Shown piece by piece: positions 18,319 to 29,575 of a DNA stretch of 64,000 nt (position 1 is the first letter of the stretch; every line of letters starts with the position of its first letter). The position numbers and the translations under genes are program-made. The notes beneath the pieces are model-generated. The model worked only from the letters and a program-made list of their open reading frames with translations, was not told the origin of the DNA and searched no databases. This DNA comes from Phaeophleospora eucalypticola (taxonomy: Eukaryota; Ascomycota; Dothideomycetes; Mycosphaerellales; Mycosphaerellaceae): the NCBI GenBank assembly GCA_022814565.1, contig JAKLNG010000005.1, positions 2,356,001 through 2,420,000 of the forward strand, read 5' to 3'.

Positions 18319-19354
18319 TGTGGTCGGGCGGGGTGACCATTAAGGTGCTTGAGAGAGTATGAGCAGTTTTCCCGCGCTTGCTCGCAAACTACCAGTCAGC
18401 AAGCGCAGAGCCAGGTATCCTGGTTGTGATAGGTGCAATCGAGTGTCGAAAGACCCGCTAACGCAAGCCTGCAGATTTCCTCGCTGGCCGAGTATGACAG
18501 TATGTAGTGATGAGGCGATGTCGTGATAGTGGCCTGCCTCAGGCCGAATTCCGCTCCTGACGAGAAGTACGGATCTCACGGACGTGACGACGGAGTTGCT
18601 GACGGAATATAGCAGGCGATCGGGCATGCAGTCTCCACCGGAGTTTTGATATGCTGTGCGTGTTTTGCACTCCTGCATTGGCCAGGCTTTTCTCGTCAGG
18701 GCACAGTGAAGGACTCAGGTGATCCTTTCACTAAATCGGTAATATGAGCAGTGCGGTCAGAGAAATTTCTTGCATAAGATTGTGGATGCGGAATGCTCAA
18801 TCATCCAAGAAAAGACCAGATCGGAGATTTCGTGTTGCATGAGAAGTGACAAGATGGCCGGAAAGAGTTGTCTAGTCTGTCAGCACAGGCAGCTTCCCTA
18901 GCACCCCGGTGGAAAATCTTCTTGCCTCAGGCAACCAAAGGAACACGCCATGAATTCGCCCATTTCCCACATAGTATGAAATGCTGCCGGCCATAGAGAA
19001 TTCAAAGAGCGGCGATGAAACAATCGCGAGTCGAGACATGTGAAGTGCAAGGTGTAATTTGAGCCCCTTCGTAAAGAGAGAGCCGGTGACGCGGCCACCT
19101 ACGCAAGCTTATAAAACGGGAGCGCCATCCTTCTCGAGTGCTTTCAATAAGTAATAACAAGCAAGTCTGAAATTCGATTCAATTCATCTCATGCGTGCGC
19201 AATAATAAGAAGCTGCTGTCTTTCTCCTACTCGGAGAGCATGTCACCCAAAACGCCATCAAAAGTAATCACAGTCCACACCAAGAAGAGCGTCTAGCTCA
19301 CTTCTTCGCCAATGTTTCCGACACCACAAACGCCCATACACTCGTCAACGACCC
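18319..19354. other. Intergenic region between MnSOD promoter and pacC 3' end
   Basis: No gene is supported. Several short minus-strand frames (the longest 112 codons) have no domain content. The part next to 18318 is the likely MnSOD promoter. AT-rich sequence at about 19140-19210 lies beyond the pacC stop and may carry its polyadenylation site. Confidence 0.5.
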
Positions 19355-21469
19355 TCAAGCCTCTGTCGGGAGGGTAGGGTATTTAACATCTTCCGACTTC
19401 TCAGCTTCTGACTCCCCGGTGCCTGCAAGCTTTTCTGTGGCCATCTTGGCAGTTTCTTGCATATCAACGTCTTGTTGAGGTGAAGCTCCCTCCTTGGTCT
19501 CCTCCTCGGCACCCTTCTCGGATTCAAAGTCGCCGACCTTGAGACGCTCACCGACCCACTTTCGAAGAGCCTCGATAAGGCGGATGTTCTCAACCCACTC
19601 CTCTTGGCGCTTGTCTTCGACCTCAGATGTGGCGGCTGGGGTCGAGGCGGACTCGGAGGACTTCTCATCCTCGCCACGGAGCGCGGGGTCAATGGAGCTG
19701 CTCTTGCCCTTGGCGCCATCAGCAGCCTTAGGAGTGCGGCTACCATCATCGGCCTCGCCCATCTCGGTGTCGGTGTCCTGGGATGGAGCCTGGCGCTGAA
19801 GACGGCCCCCGCTGTACCGCCGTCCATCCAGACCGTCAAAGCCGGAAGCGAGGCCTGAGGCAGGAGCCGAGGTGGTTGTGGGGTAATTCGAGCCAAGATC
19901 AGACATGCCGGTGACGGCGGGCAAGCTAGGGTACATGTTGTTACCAGAGACGCTGCCGAAGCTGGCACGGCTATGGCTGCTCATCGGAGAGTGGCCGGAG
20001 CTTGTGTATGACGAGACGGAGGCTGGGGTCAGAGCAGGGGTGTCCAGGGCAGACGAAGTCGAAGTCATGCCTTGCATGCTAGAGCTGCTGCTCATGTTGT
20101 TGACATTGCCCATGCCTCCGTTGTTGAGGTGGCTCTGGAAGTTGGGCGGGCTGTTGCTCGAACGGGCGTACTGGTGCTGGTTGCCCATTCCGAAGTCGCC
20201 AGTGAAGTGGGCGTGCATACCTGGTTGCTGAACACCAGCAGCGGCAGCAGCGTTCCCGCTGTCATAGCCTCTGCTGGTCTCGTAAACAGTAGCCTGCAGC
20301 TGCTCGAGAAAGCGGTCAATGTCCTGGAGATCGTTCTTGGTACGCGCGTTAGGCAACGGGAGAGAGTATCCATGAGTGGCCACTCCGGCTTGAGGACCGC
20401 TATTGTTGCCTAGGGTGCCGTTGTTGAACGATTCAAGAAGGCTGGCAGTGTTGAAGTTGTGGCCATATCCGCTGTTGTTGTATCCGGTGTTGTAACCAGT
20501 GCCGCCAACTGGAAGAGGAAGAGAGTTGCTTTGGCCGAGGCGGTGGCCGACATCATAGTAACTGCTCGGATCAATAGCACGGCGCTTGATGTCACCCAGG
20601 AAGTCGTTCAGTGCTTCAATCGCACGTCTGCGGGTGTCCATGCTTTGGATATCGGCCAAAGCGGAGCTGTTCGGGTAACTCACGGATCCATATCCAGCGT
20701 ACTGGGTGTTGGTGGTCGAAGGATAGTTGTTGCCGTTAGTGCCGTTGGCCATGCTGGGCTGGTAAGAAGGGTACGGGTTTCCCATGGAAGAGTCGTGGTT
20801 TGCACCATAGTAGGAAGATGCTGCGGGAAGAATGTTAGCACGCGGCTGACAGGCGTATCACTGCGGGCTTACGATTGCCGCTGGATTGGAACTTACCTCC
20901 GTTGCTGGCGCTGCGGCCGCTGCCGTGCTGGGGCGAGTTCATCAAGACGCTGTCATCGGCATGTGTCTTGACGTGCTTCTTGAGATCCTGAGGACGCTTG
21001 AAAGCCTTGCCGCAGAAGTCGCATTTGTGCGGCTTGAGCGGGACGTGAACGCGGATGTGCGAAGTGATGTGGTCTCGCTTGACGGTAGTGGTGCGGCAGG
21101 CGCCCCATTGGCAAGTCAGGTTGAGGTTGTTGGTACTCTTGCGGCCAACATGGCGCTCGCAGACGTGGTCCTGTGCAGGAGGTCAGCAAAAGTTCGAGCA
21201 AGAAAATTTTCGTGGAGCGGCTCGACGATTGCGACGTGCATCGCAATCGCGTCGCATCGTCGCGCAAGATGACTTACATAAAGTGCTTCTGCGCTTTCGC
21301 AGCGTTCGCCGCATCCTTGCCATTGACATGTGAGATTGTCGATGGTTGAGCTTTGAGTTGGTGCTGCCTGGACTGGTGGCGAGGCAGCGTGTTGTGAGGC
21401 AGCAGCCTGCTGGGCCTGTTGCGTGGCGGCCTGAACGGCCTGCGCGACCGTCTGAGGAGTGCTGTCCAT
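19355..21469 (-). CDS. pacC: PacC/Rim101 pH-responsive zinc-finger transcription factor
   Basis: Three minus-strand exons (21278-21469, 20897-21170, 19355-20820) give 643 residues. Three C2H2 fingers match PacC exactly in order: finger 1 (C48, C53, H66, H71), finger 2 (C84, C89, H102, H106) in LTCQWGACRTTTVKRDH, finger 3 (C114, C117, H130, H134) in KCDFCGKAFKRPQDLKK. PacC is activated by proteolysis at alkaline pH through the Pal pathway and then controls alkaline- and acid-expressed genes via GCCARG sites. Two YPxL motifs that fit PalA/Rim20 binding are present, YPSL at residue 452 and YPTL at 636 near the C-terminus. The middle is Asn/Ser/Gly-rich. Intron 2 has two in-phase donors (GTAAGT at 20896 and GTAAGC 27 bases later), so a 9-residue alternative insertion is possible. 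The upstream region holds many GCCAAG sites. Confidence 0.97.
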
Positions 21470-22475
21470 CAGAGGGGAGGCTGCGATGGCAGTAGGTGAA
21501 TGAGGAATTCCTTGGCAGCACGCTGTCTTGGCGACTTTGATGGGTCTGTTAGCAGCGAGTTAGCAAGTTGCAGCTACTTCTAGGGACAGCAAGGTGCGCT
21601 TACATAATGCGGCAGCCGAATCTGGACTCGAGTGATTAGAAGGTGTGCTTTGGGCGCTTTGCGCTGCTGCGATTGTTTGCTTTGTCTTGTGTTGCGGCGA
21701 GGTGAAAGGTGAGATGACAAGACCGGAAGGAAAGTCTGGGCACGTAGGCGGGGGCAGTCGCGCAGAGGTTTATAGATCGGAGGGCAGCAGCGACCGGGCG
21801 GAACCCCAAGACTGCCAAGGGCGACGCTGGCGGAGCGCATCAACTTGGGCAACTCGGGCCAATTCGCGAAACCAACGAGTCCCTAGCGTCCAATCGAGAG
21901 CGGCGCCAAGAATTGAAAGCCTTGGCACCCGTAAGACCGGTACAAGCGACCGCGACATCCTTTAAGCGGCTGTCCCGGATGTCACGTGTCCGGCATCCCC
22001 CTTTCAATTCACTGTGCTCGAAAGCCCGGGTTGTCAATGGAAACAACCAATCTGTTTCAATCATGATCAACGTCGTTTGTAGCCTTGACAAAGCGCGTAA
22101 AGAGTCGTATTGGTAATCGCAGAGGTGAGCAAGGGATCTTGAATAGTGCCAGCAGGGGTGCTCCGAAGCGATCTTGGCATTCTCGTTGCGGAAGTTGTGC
22201 ATGTCTCTGTTCCGCCCAGGTGGCATGGACGTTTGAACCCCCCATACCGCAGCGACGACGAGCACCAACACACATCACCAGCACTCACAGTGACGGTAGA
22301 CCACCAGATGCGACGTCAAAGTTCCTGCGCACGAACTTTTCCTGTTTGATGGGGTGGACGGGGTGGTCATGTCTCGACCCCGGGTGCTCCGGACCCCATT
22401 TTGCACTGCCTCCTCCTCAGCCGAGCCGCGCGGAGGGACAAGAAATGCCAAAATGCCAATGCCAGCGGACTTGGC
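21470..22475 (-). promoter_or_regulatory. pacC upstream region with seven GCCAAG hexamers
   Basis: The PacC core site GCCAAG occurs on one strand or the other at 21511-21516, 21527-21532, 21814-21819, 21905-21910, 21921-21926, 22173-22178 and 22470-22475. About 0.5 would be expected by chance in 1 kb counting both strands. The two sites closest to the ATG may lie in the transcribed leader, because a possible 5' intron (donor GTAAGC near 21605, CTAACAG acceptor near 21547) precedes them. Autoregulation of pacC is known in Aspergillus; here it is inferred from site density. Confidence 0.65.
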
Positions 22476-23279
22476 CATTCCGCTCCCCCAACACCGACGC
22501 TGCGCACACGACCGCAGCGACCATCCCATCCCTTCTCTGGTGCTGTCGCCGTCTCCGCCGCTGACGCGCGTCAGCTGATTTCCACTTGCCACCGACCTTC
22601 TCGGCGCCGCGAGACGCCTGCTTGATTACGGCATGGGTTGAGCGTGTTCTTGGTCGGCCTAATCTGATTTTGGCATCCTAAAGTCCACGTGTGTGGTTGG
22701 CAAGGCTGAACGGAAGGAGCTTGCTTGCTGTGAACGGTGGTCTTGTCTTCGGGGACAATGGCATCACCGGTCACGGACAATGACCGACTAATGTTGCTTC
22801 GCATGCGGCTGCCGTTCTCGAAGAGCCTGTCGTTCGGTATGCCAGTAATTAACGATGGTATGCGCTCGCTCAGAACTTGGCCGCGGGTCGCCCTCTTGAT
22901 ATCACGCAATCGCAGCCACCCGGCAGTTGTGAGAGCTGCATCGAATTCCTGTGGCCTCAGTAGCTTCCTGCACTGAGAGTCATTGTTCGATGATGAAAGT
23001 GCCGCCTTGTCTGTTGGTTTTGACTGTGAAGCTGAGGAGGTGAAGTTGAGCATCGCACCATGTACACGTCTTGGCACAACGACCGGACAGGAAAATACGC
23101 GGCAACGCTATCTTCTGGTCTGCATCGACAACATACTCACAAGAGACAAACGTCAATCTGACAGAGCGTTTCAATGTTCGTTACATTCGTGCAATTCAAT
23201 CTTAGCTAGCGTACATACTTTTTGTGCCTGGTTCGTACAGTGTGTATTTCAATCTCGTAGAAGCTTGCCTTCAGCACTT
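22476..23279. other. Remainder of pacC-fasciclin intergenic region
   Basis: A minus-strand frame at 22571-23077 (168 codons) is the only sizeable one; it has no recognised domain and is treated as unproven. The portion approaching 23280 is the 3' side of the fasciclin gene. Confidence 0.45.
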
Positions 23280-24828
23280 TTACAGGTCCTGCTTCGCGAC
23301 GATCGGCTCGAGGCGCTCCTTCAGCTCCTCGACGCTCAACTCGCTGCCATCCCAGTGCTCCACCTCCGAGCCACCAAGTTTCTTCGGTGGAATCAGAACG
23401 TCGCGGACAACCTGGATCACCCCATCTTCTGCAAGGCCATCTTGGATTGCGACAGTGGCAAATGCATTGATCTTGATGCTGATGAAACCACCCCAGCGAG
23501 CGACGTCGACTGACAACGACTTGTCTTCGAGCAGCGTTGGAAGCTCGATCTGGAAGTGCCCCTTGCTAGGGAGGTCTTCCATGGCATCAACGTCTGAGGA
23601 CTTGGCCTTGTAGATGGCGTCGGAGTAGAGTGTGACACCTGGCACAACATGGTATTCCAAGAGAGCCTTTAAGTACTTCTGACCGTACTTGGAGAACAAG
23701 AAGGCGTTGATCTTTGGGCCAAGCTTCTGGAACGCGAAGTTGCTGGGCGCGAACAGGGTTCCACCTATTTTATGTCAGCGCTAGTGCTTCTTTAATATAT
23801 TAGGGGCACATCGAAAGTACCTGCGTGATGGGTGGTGTTCAACTTGTTCAAAAGACCGGTCTTGCCCAACCCCAACTCAAGAGTGCTGAATTCGCCGGGG
23901 AAGAGATCAATAATTTCAATGGCGCTGGGAGGCGGTAAGAGGATGCTGTCGACGCCGTGAACGACGCCATTCGTAGCGAAGATGTTGATGGGGAAGATAC
24001 GACTATAGAAGTTGACAGTCAATCCTCTAAGGCCGAGTTTGAAAGTCAAGCGCTGAGGCTCTAGGTGGTCACTAAGGTGATCACCTTTGAGCAGGGTTGG
24101 CACTGTGTGCGTGGACAGGACGCGACCCGCGGGATAGGCGTCAGGTACCACGTGGTATGAGAGGATGGCCTTCAGCTGCTCCTTGCTTGGCTTTGGGGCC
24201 TTCTCTGGGATTTTCTCAAAGGCCTTGTCCAACGGGGCGAAGACGGTGTAGTTTGCTGAGGTGCTGTTGAGCGCTTCGACGAGATCATCATACTCGGAAA
24301 TGAGCTTAGCCAGAGTCGTAGTGTATTTGCTGCCAGCAATAAGCTGGTAGATGGTCTGGTTCGGCTCGCGATGCTTGTGATGTCCATCGTCCAGGACGTT
24401 GAGATAATCAGCCCAGGCCTGCAGGCCTTCAGTGGCCTCGCTGACTCTATCTCCGAAGGAATCTGCAGCACCGCTAGCACGCTCAAATGCTTCATCCAAT
24501 GTGCTCTTTGCTGCCTTTGAGACCTATGTATGAAGGTATTAGGCTTTGCCTGATCACTCTTGTACAAACGATGTCTGTACAGGCCAAGATGTCCAAATGC
24601 GGAACCTACCTCGCTCAATCTGTGCCTTGACGAATCGATAACCTCCTCATACTGCTCTTTGAAGCTCGAAAACACACGGTCTTTTGTGGACACTGCTTCT
24701 TCAACCCAGTCTGCGACTTTTCCGTGCCGGTGATGGTCTTCGATCTTGAGGTCGCTGAGAACCTCCTCGGGAGGCAGGACGAAGGCTGAACTGAGCGCCG
24801 CCAGCGGCACAATGTGAGAAAACTTCAT
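23280..24828 (-). CDS. Secreted protein with two fasciclin (FAS1) domains
   Basis: Three minus-strand exons (24610-24828, 23821-24523, 23280-23764) join in phase to 468 residues. Residues 1-17 are a signal peptide (MKFSHIVPLAALSSAFV). A charged helical stretch to about residue 125 leads to FAS1 domain 1 (about 128-272: NQTIYQLIAGSKYTTTLAKL, then YTVFAPLDKAFEKIP, ILSYHVVPDAYPAG and NGVVHGVDSILLPP). Domain 2 follows (about 300-455: GTLFAPSNFAFQKLGP, LLEYHVVPGVTLYSD, GVIQVVRDVLIPP). FAS1 domains mediate adhesion or matrix contacts; fungal members sit in the wall or outside the cell. There is no C-terminal GPI-type hydrophobic tail, so the protein is probably soluble and secreted or vacuolar. N-glycosylation sequons occur (NQT, NST, NYT, NTT). 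Confidence 0.94.
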
Positions 24829-27016
24829 CTTTGGAATAGCTTGATAGACGTGTAAATGGAGGAATCGAAAGAGAAGGGAGGTGAAGGTGAACAGGAGCCT
24901 ACAGGATGGATTACCGTAAGCACGCCTCCGTGATCAATCGATGACGAGAGAGCTAGCTCCTCCACGCGGCGATTCTTCGTCCGACTCGAGCAAGGCAGGA
25001 GAGCTCTCGTGCATAACTGACGGCTCGGATGTCGCGGAAAGAAGGAGTTGGCTGGGATGCCCGTCAATGCGGCGGGCAAAATCTTAGAGATGGCAGACTT
25101 GTCGCTTGAAACGCGTTGCGACGGTGGTGATGTCCTGCGACAGATGTTCGGTGCAGCCTGAGCTCGTGCCCTCTCACGTGAGATGCCCCGCCTCATCACC
25201 TCGCGCAAAAGCATCATCCAACTGCTACCTCATCTCGTATTCATCACCATCATCATCATTCCCGTCGACCACGACGCAACGACTGTTCGGGCCAGCGATC
25301 ATCTGACTCCGCCACAAATAGCTATACACGGATCTCGAATCTTTGAACTAACATCATTCGTGGAGACCGTCGGTGTAAAGCGCAGCAAATGGCTTCATCT
25401 TCATTCTTCACTCGAGCGCATCTACTGCTCGAACAAAGCAGCGCCCTGCGCGTGCATGCCGCGATCACCGCAGCATCTATCGCGAAGACAGGCGAACTGA
25501 GTTGACTCGGTTTCAGATGGAGCAGCTCACCACCAGATACACGACTTCATCATTGGTATCAACGAACCTTCCCCGATATGAGGATGCTGTGGACGTCCTA
25601 ACACCGCTTCGATTACGGCAGGTCCATGAGACATTGACTCGACGACTCAGCAATGTTGTCGTCCCCGAAGCGGTCTCACACAGCACACGCATGTCTGGCG
25701 ACTTCGCTTTGGGTCAATCACGTCCATGCTCTTAATGGATGGCCGACTCCGCAACAACGAGCGCCTTGAATCAGCTGCAAATATGCCATATCCGAAATTT
25801 CCATGCTGCCTTGCAAAATGCTCCAGGCTGCTTGTCGGCTTGTTGCCGAAGTCTGATGAGCTCCAGAGGTTGACTACTATTCCGAGCCGATCCACTTTCG
25901 CGTGGTAGCTACTGCTGTGGTAGTACCCTTATTTGTGGGATTTGCGTACCACGGCGCAGCAGCATCTCGCAGTCATGTATATACACACTCCATCTTTGGC
26001 GAAGAGCCGATCTGAGAGTCTCGGCAATGTCTCCGCCGAACCCTGAGGCAACCACAGGCGAACCTTGAAATTTAGGATCGACGCCACTCCAGCATCGGGG
26101 CACCGTCGATCCAAGCGTCATGCAAGTTGGCTCTGTCTTTGCACTCGGAGATGGCAAGCAGTCATGAGGTGCTCGAACAATGCAATGGTAGAAGTGATGA
26201 CTTTGACAAGCGCGATCGATCTGGCGAATGCTGCGGTGTGACGAAGGCGAATGCACGCGCACGCGCAGGCGCTGAAGCTGTGGCTGCGACACCAGCGCAG
26301 GCTCACAAGCGAGGCAGAGCCATGCGGAAATGGCCAAGACATGAATTCGACGTGGGCTGTTCTTCTGCACCTTCTTCTCCCGCGCAGCCATCGCGCCCGC
26401 CCGAACGACACCAAGCAGTGCTTCTTTTCCAGAAGCGTCAATAGGCTCGTGGGTAGGCTCCAGCAGGGCATGCTGGTTGACACGCGGGACCCAGGAAATC
26501 TGCCTTCCAGCCCACATGCCGAATCTCAATCTGCATCGATCTCTGTTCCTTGCCCGCGTCTAGTACTACCTTTCCAGATCTCAGAGACTTGACTCCATTC
26601 GGCTTCAGCTACACGGCTACCTGCCCGTCGTGCCCTCTGCTTGGTCGAAACTATCGTCCGAGCTCTGCTCAGACGAAGCCTTTCGCCGAGTCGCCGTCAC
26701 CAACATGGATCTGCACAGAACCACTTGTTGGACGCGCCGCATCAAAACTTCCGTAGTGCCCTGACGTTGCAGGCGTTCCTGCATTATTTGTTATCGACGT
26801 TGGCTATTTTGCAATCTCCCTTCATTCCGGATTGGCAACATCTGACGACCTTTGTCTGGATTCGCCTGCACGGGAGAGGAGGTGGTGTCGTCTTGTTGGT
26901 CTGACCATCTTCATTTCTTCGACACTTGGAGTTTTGCCTCTTGAATACTTTCTTTCGCTTGAGCACGCCACACTGCATTGCACTTCTTGGATATATCCAG
27001 CGACGCGGTAGAAGTC
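24829..27016. other. Intergenic region between fasciclin and cryptochrome genes
   Basis: Both flanking genes point away from this 2.2 kb stretch, so it holds two promoters. A CATCATCATCATTC run lies at about 25247-25260. Open frames are short, overlap antiparallel and show no family content. No light-response element could be assigned by eye. Confidence 0.5.
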
Positions 27017-29125
27017 ATGTCACGAGCGCAGCGTGTCTTGGTCTATCTACTGCGTCGAGACCTTCGACTGGCTGATAACCCCATCTTCCATGAACTGGCC
27101 AAAATCAACTCGCAATCTCAAAAGCCCTTCACACACCTTCTGCCGGTCTACGTCTTCCCGGCAGATCAGATTGAAGTATCTGGATTGCTCAAATCGCCTT
27201 CCGAGAAGTCGCCATACCCAGAAGCGCGCAGCAAAGTTGGAGGGTTTTGGAGATGTGGCAAACTTCGATCCAAGTTCATTGCTGAGAGCGTCTGGGACCT
27301 GAAAAAGGACCTTGAAAGCGTCTCCAGTGGATTGACTATTCGTGCCGGGACTTTGACAGATACCGTTCGCTCAATTCTGGAAGCCTATCGCGAGCAAGAA
27401 AATGCCGAAGTTCATGGACTCTGGATGACGAGCGAAGAGGGCTGGGAGGAGAAGGTAGAGGAAGACAAAGTCAAGAACATGGTCCAGAACGAAGGCAAGG
27501 AGTTCAAGTTGTGGACCGACGAGAAGTACTTCGTCGATGAGTATGCCAAGCCCTCTGATGCATCTAACTGAGCACGCCGCTGACTTGCTACAGCCGAGAC
27601 CTACCTTTCAAGGACCCTCGAGAGTTGTCAGACGTCTTTACCAACTTCAGAAAAACAGTCGAGCCGCTGCGTACAGCACCACGAAAAGCCCTCCCAAAAC
27701 CAAAGAGTCTTCCGCCGTTGCCCGACTTTGTCGCCGACCAGCCATCACCCTTTGCGATCCCGGATTCCTTGGATGGGTTGGTCTCTGCTCTTGGGAAGCC
27801 ACTGGAGACGAACGACAAGGTTTCCGATCCACCAGTGCTCCCCAAAGACGCGCAATCGGCACACCCGTTCATCGGTGGCTCGAAAGCAGGTCATGAGCGT
27901 GTCCAGCATCTCATCGAATCAGGGGCTATGACATCCTACAAAGACACGCGAAACGGCCTCCTTGGTCTGGACTTCAGCACCAAATTGTCTGCCTGGTTGT
28001 CTCTGGGTGCCCTTTCAGCAAGACAAGTCCATTGGAAATTGATGGATTTTGAGGACGGTAAGGGCGATGTTGGCAAGGAGGCCCAAGGATATGGCCAAGG
28101 TGAAAACAAGGTATGCCCACTAGACACGCCCTTGGTTTGTATTTGCCCACTGATTGTTTTGTGCAGGGCACTGCTGGTGTACGCTTTGAGCTGCTCTGGA
28201 GAGACTACATGCGTCTATGTACTCGCAAGTTTGGCATCAGGCTTTTCTTCGTCGACGGATATCGTCAAGATCGGGACGCGGCGAACAAGTTCATCAGTTC
28301 GCCCTACATCAAGTCCACCAACAAGAAGAACACCAAGGGCACCGACGACATGAACACCCGCAACGCCGTGGAGCGATTCCTCGCCGGACGCACTGGGACT
28401 GGTCTGATTGACGCTTCGCAGCGCGAATTGTTCACGACCGGCTGGACGTCGAACCGTGCCCGGCAAAATGTTGCATCCTATCTGTCGAAGCACCTGAGCA
28501 TCGATTGGCGCATCGGTGCAGAGTGGTACGAGATGAACCTTATCGACTACGACGTTTCCAGCAATTGGGTAAGTTCACCGCCTAGCGCAAGACCCTTGAC
28601 ATCGCACTTGCTGCAACTCTAAAATCTTTTGATCAATCAATTATGTTATTGTTCTGACGTTTTCCATAGGGCAATTGGCAGTACGTTGCGGGAGTCGGCA
28701 ACGACCCACGCGGTGATGCGCGAGTCTTCAATCCGGTCAAGCAGGCCGTCGACTACGACACAAAGGGAGAATACGTCCGCACCTGGGTGCCCGAGCTGAA
28801 GGACGTCGGACGAGGAGCTTCGGCTAGCGGTGGAGCTCCAGGTGCTGATCAGGACAGTCTGGAATCTTTGATGGGCGTCTTTCAAGCTTGGAGAATGCCC
28901 GCTGAGGAGAAGAAACGGCTTGGGTTGGAAGGCGTCGAGTGGGTCGAGAAGCCGCTCATCCGGATTGACTTCTCTGTCAATCGACGCGGCGGTGGGGCGC
29001 GTCGCGGAGGAGGTCGAGGCGATGGAAGAGGCAGAGGCGGTGGGCGAGGAAGAGGTCGTGGACGTGGTGATTTTGGCGGCCGCGGTGGACGAAGTGGGCC
29101 GATGGAGAAGGCAGGCTGGCAGTAG
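27017..29125 (+). CDS. DASH-type cryptochrome
   Basis: Four exons (27017-27540, 27594-28110, 28167-28568, 28670-29125) join in phase to 632 residues. The photolyase N-domain starts at RVLVYLLRRDLRLADNPIF; KYFVDDRDLPF spans the first splice. The FAD-binding domain contains GLLGLDFSTKLSAWLSLGAL, GVRFELLWRDYMRL, TTGWTSNRARQNVASYL and WGNWQYVAGVGNDPR, all diagnostic of CRY-DASH. Family members bind FAD and methenyltetrahydrofolate and repair pyrimidine dimers in single-stranded DNA; fungal ones are blue-light linked. The last 50 residues form an RGG-rich tail (about 14 Gly-Arg units), as known in the Neurospora cry protein, suggesting RNA or nucleic acid binding. Length is longer than bacterial DASH proteins (about 500) chiefly because of this tail and a lengthened loop after the third splice. 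Confidence 0.97.
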
Positions 29126-29575
29126 GCCCCGTTGAGTAGCAGCTAGCTAACAACGAGCACTGCGCTTACCAGTCTCGGGCTTGATATCTCGGCCATCCGG
29201 TTGGAATATCGGGGTGAACATCACTACTCCCAGAAGTGTGGGAAAGGAACGATACGATTCCTTGCCTAATGTCTAGTAGACTTGATATGCATATCTGTTG
29301 GAAGAATTGCTCTCCACTGCGATGGCACGTCGAAACTTTCTGTCTTCATGATTGTGGACGTGAGAGCCCCAGATCAGAATGCTACACTGTTGAAAATCTC
29401 CAGTGAGCACACCGAACTATTGCACATTTGTTCCATAGCATCTCTATCGTGAGTAACTTTCGGGTACCATTACATACCATCCCATTGCTTTCCCTCCACC
29501 GCGATGCAGCCCGCTCGAACGCTGTGCTAAACGACATTTTTCCCTTTCCAAGCCCCAGCCCGCTGAGTGCCTTTC
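29126..29575. other. Convergent intergenic region, cryptochrome / YIF1
   Basis: It holds the two 3' ends. No gene is visible. Confidence 0.5.

Noticed and set aside
22571..23077. 168-codon minus-strand frame between pacC and the fasciclin gene
   Set aside because: Reads a little like protein, but has no recognisable family or splice evidence. Left as unproven; a protein search or RNA-seq would decide.
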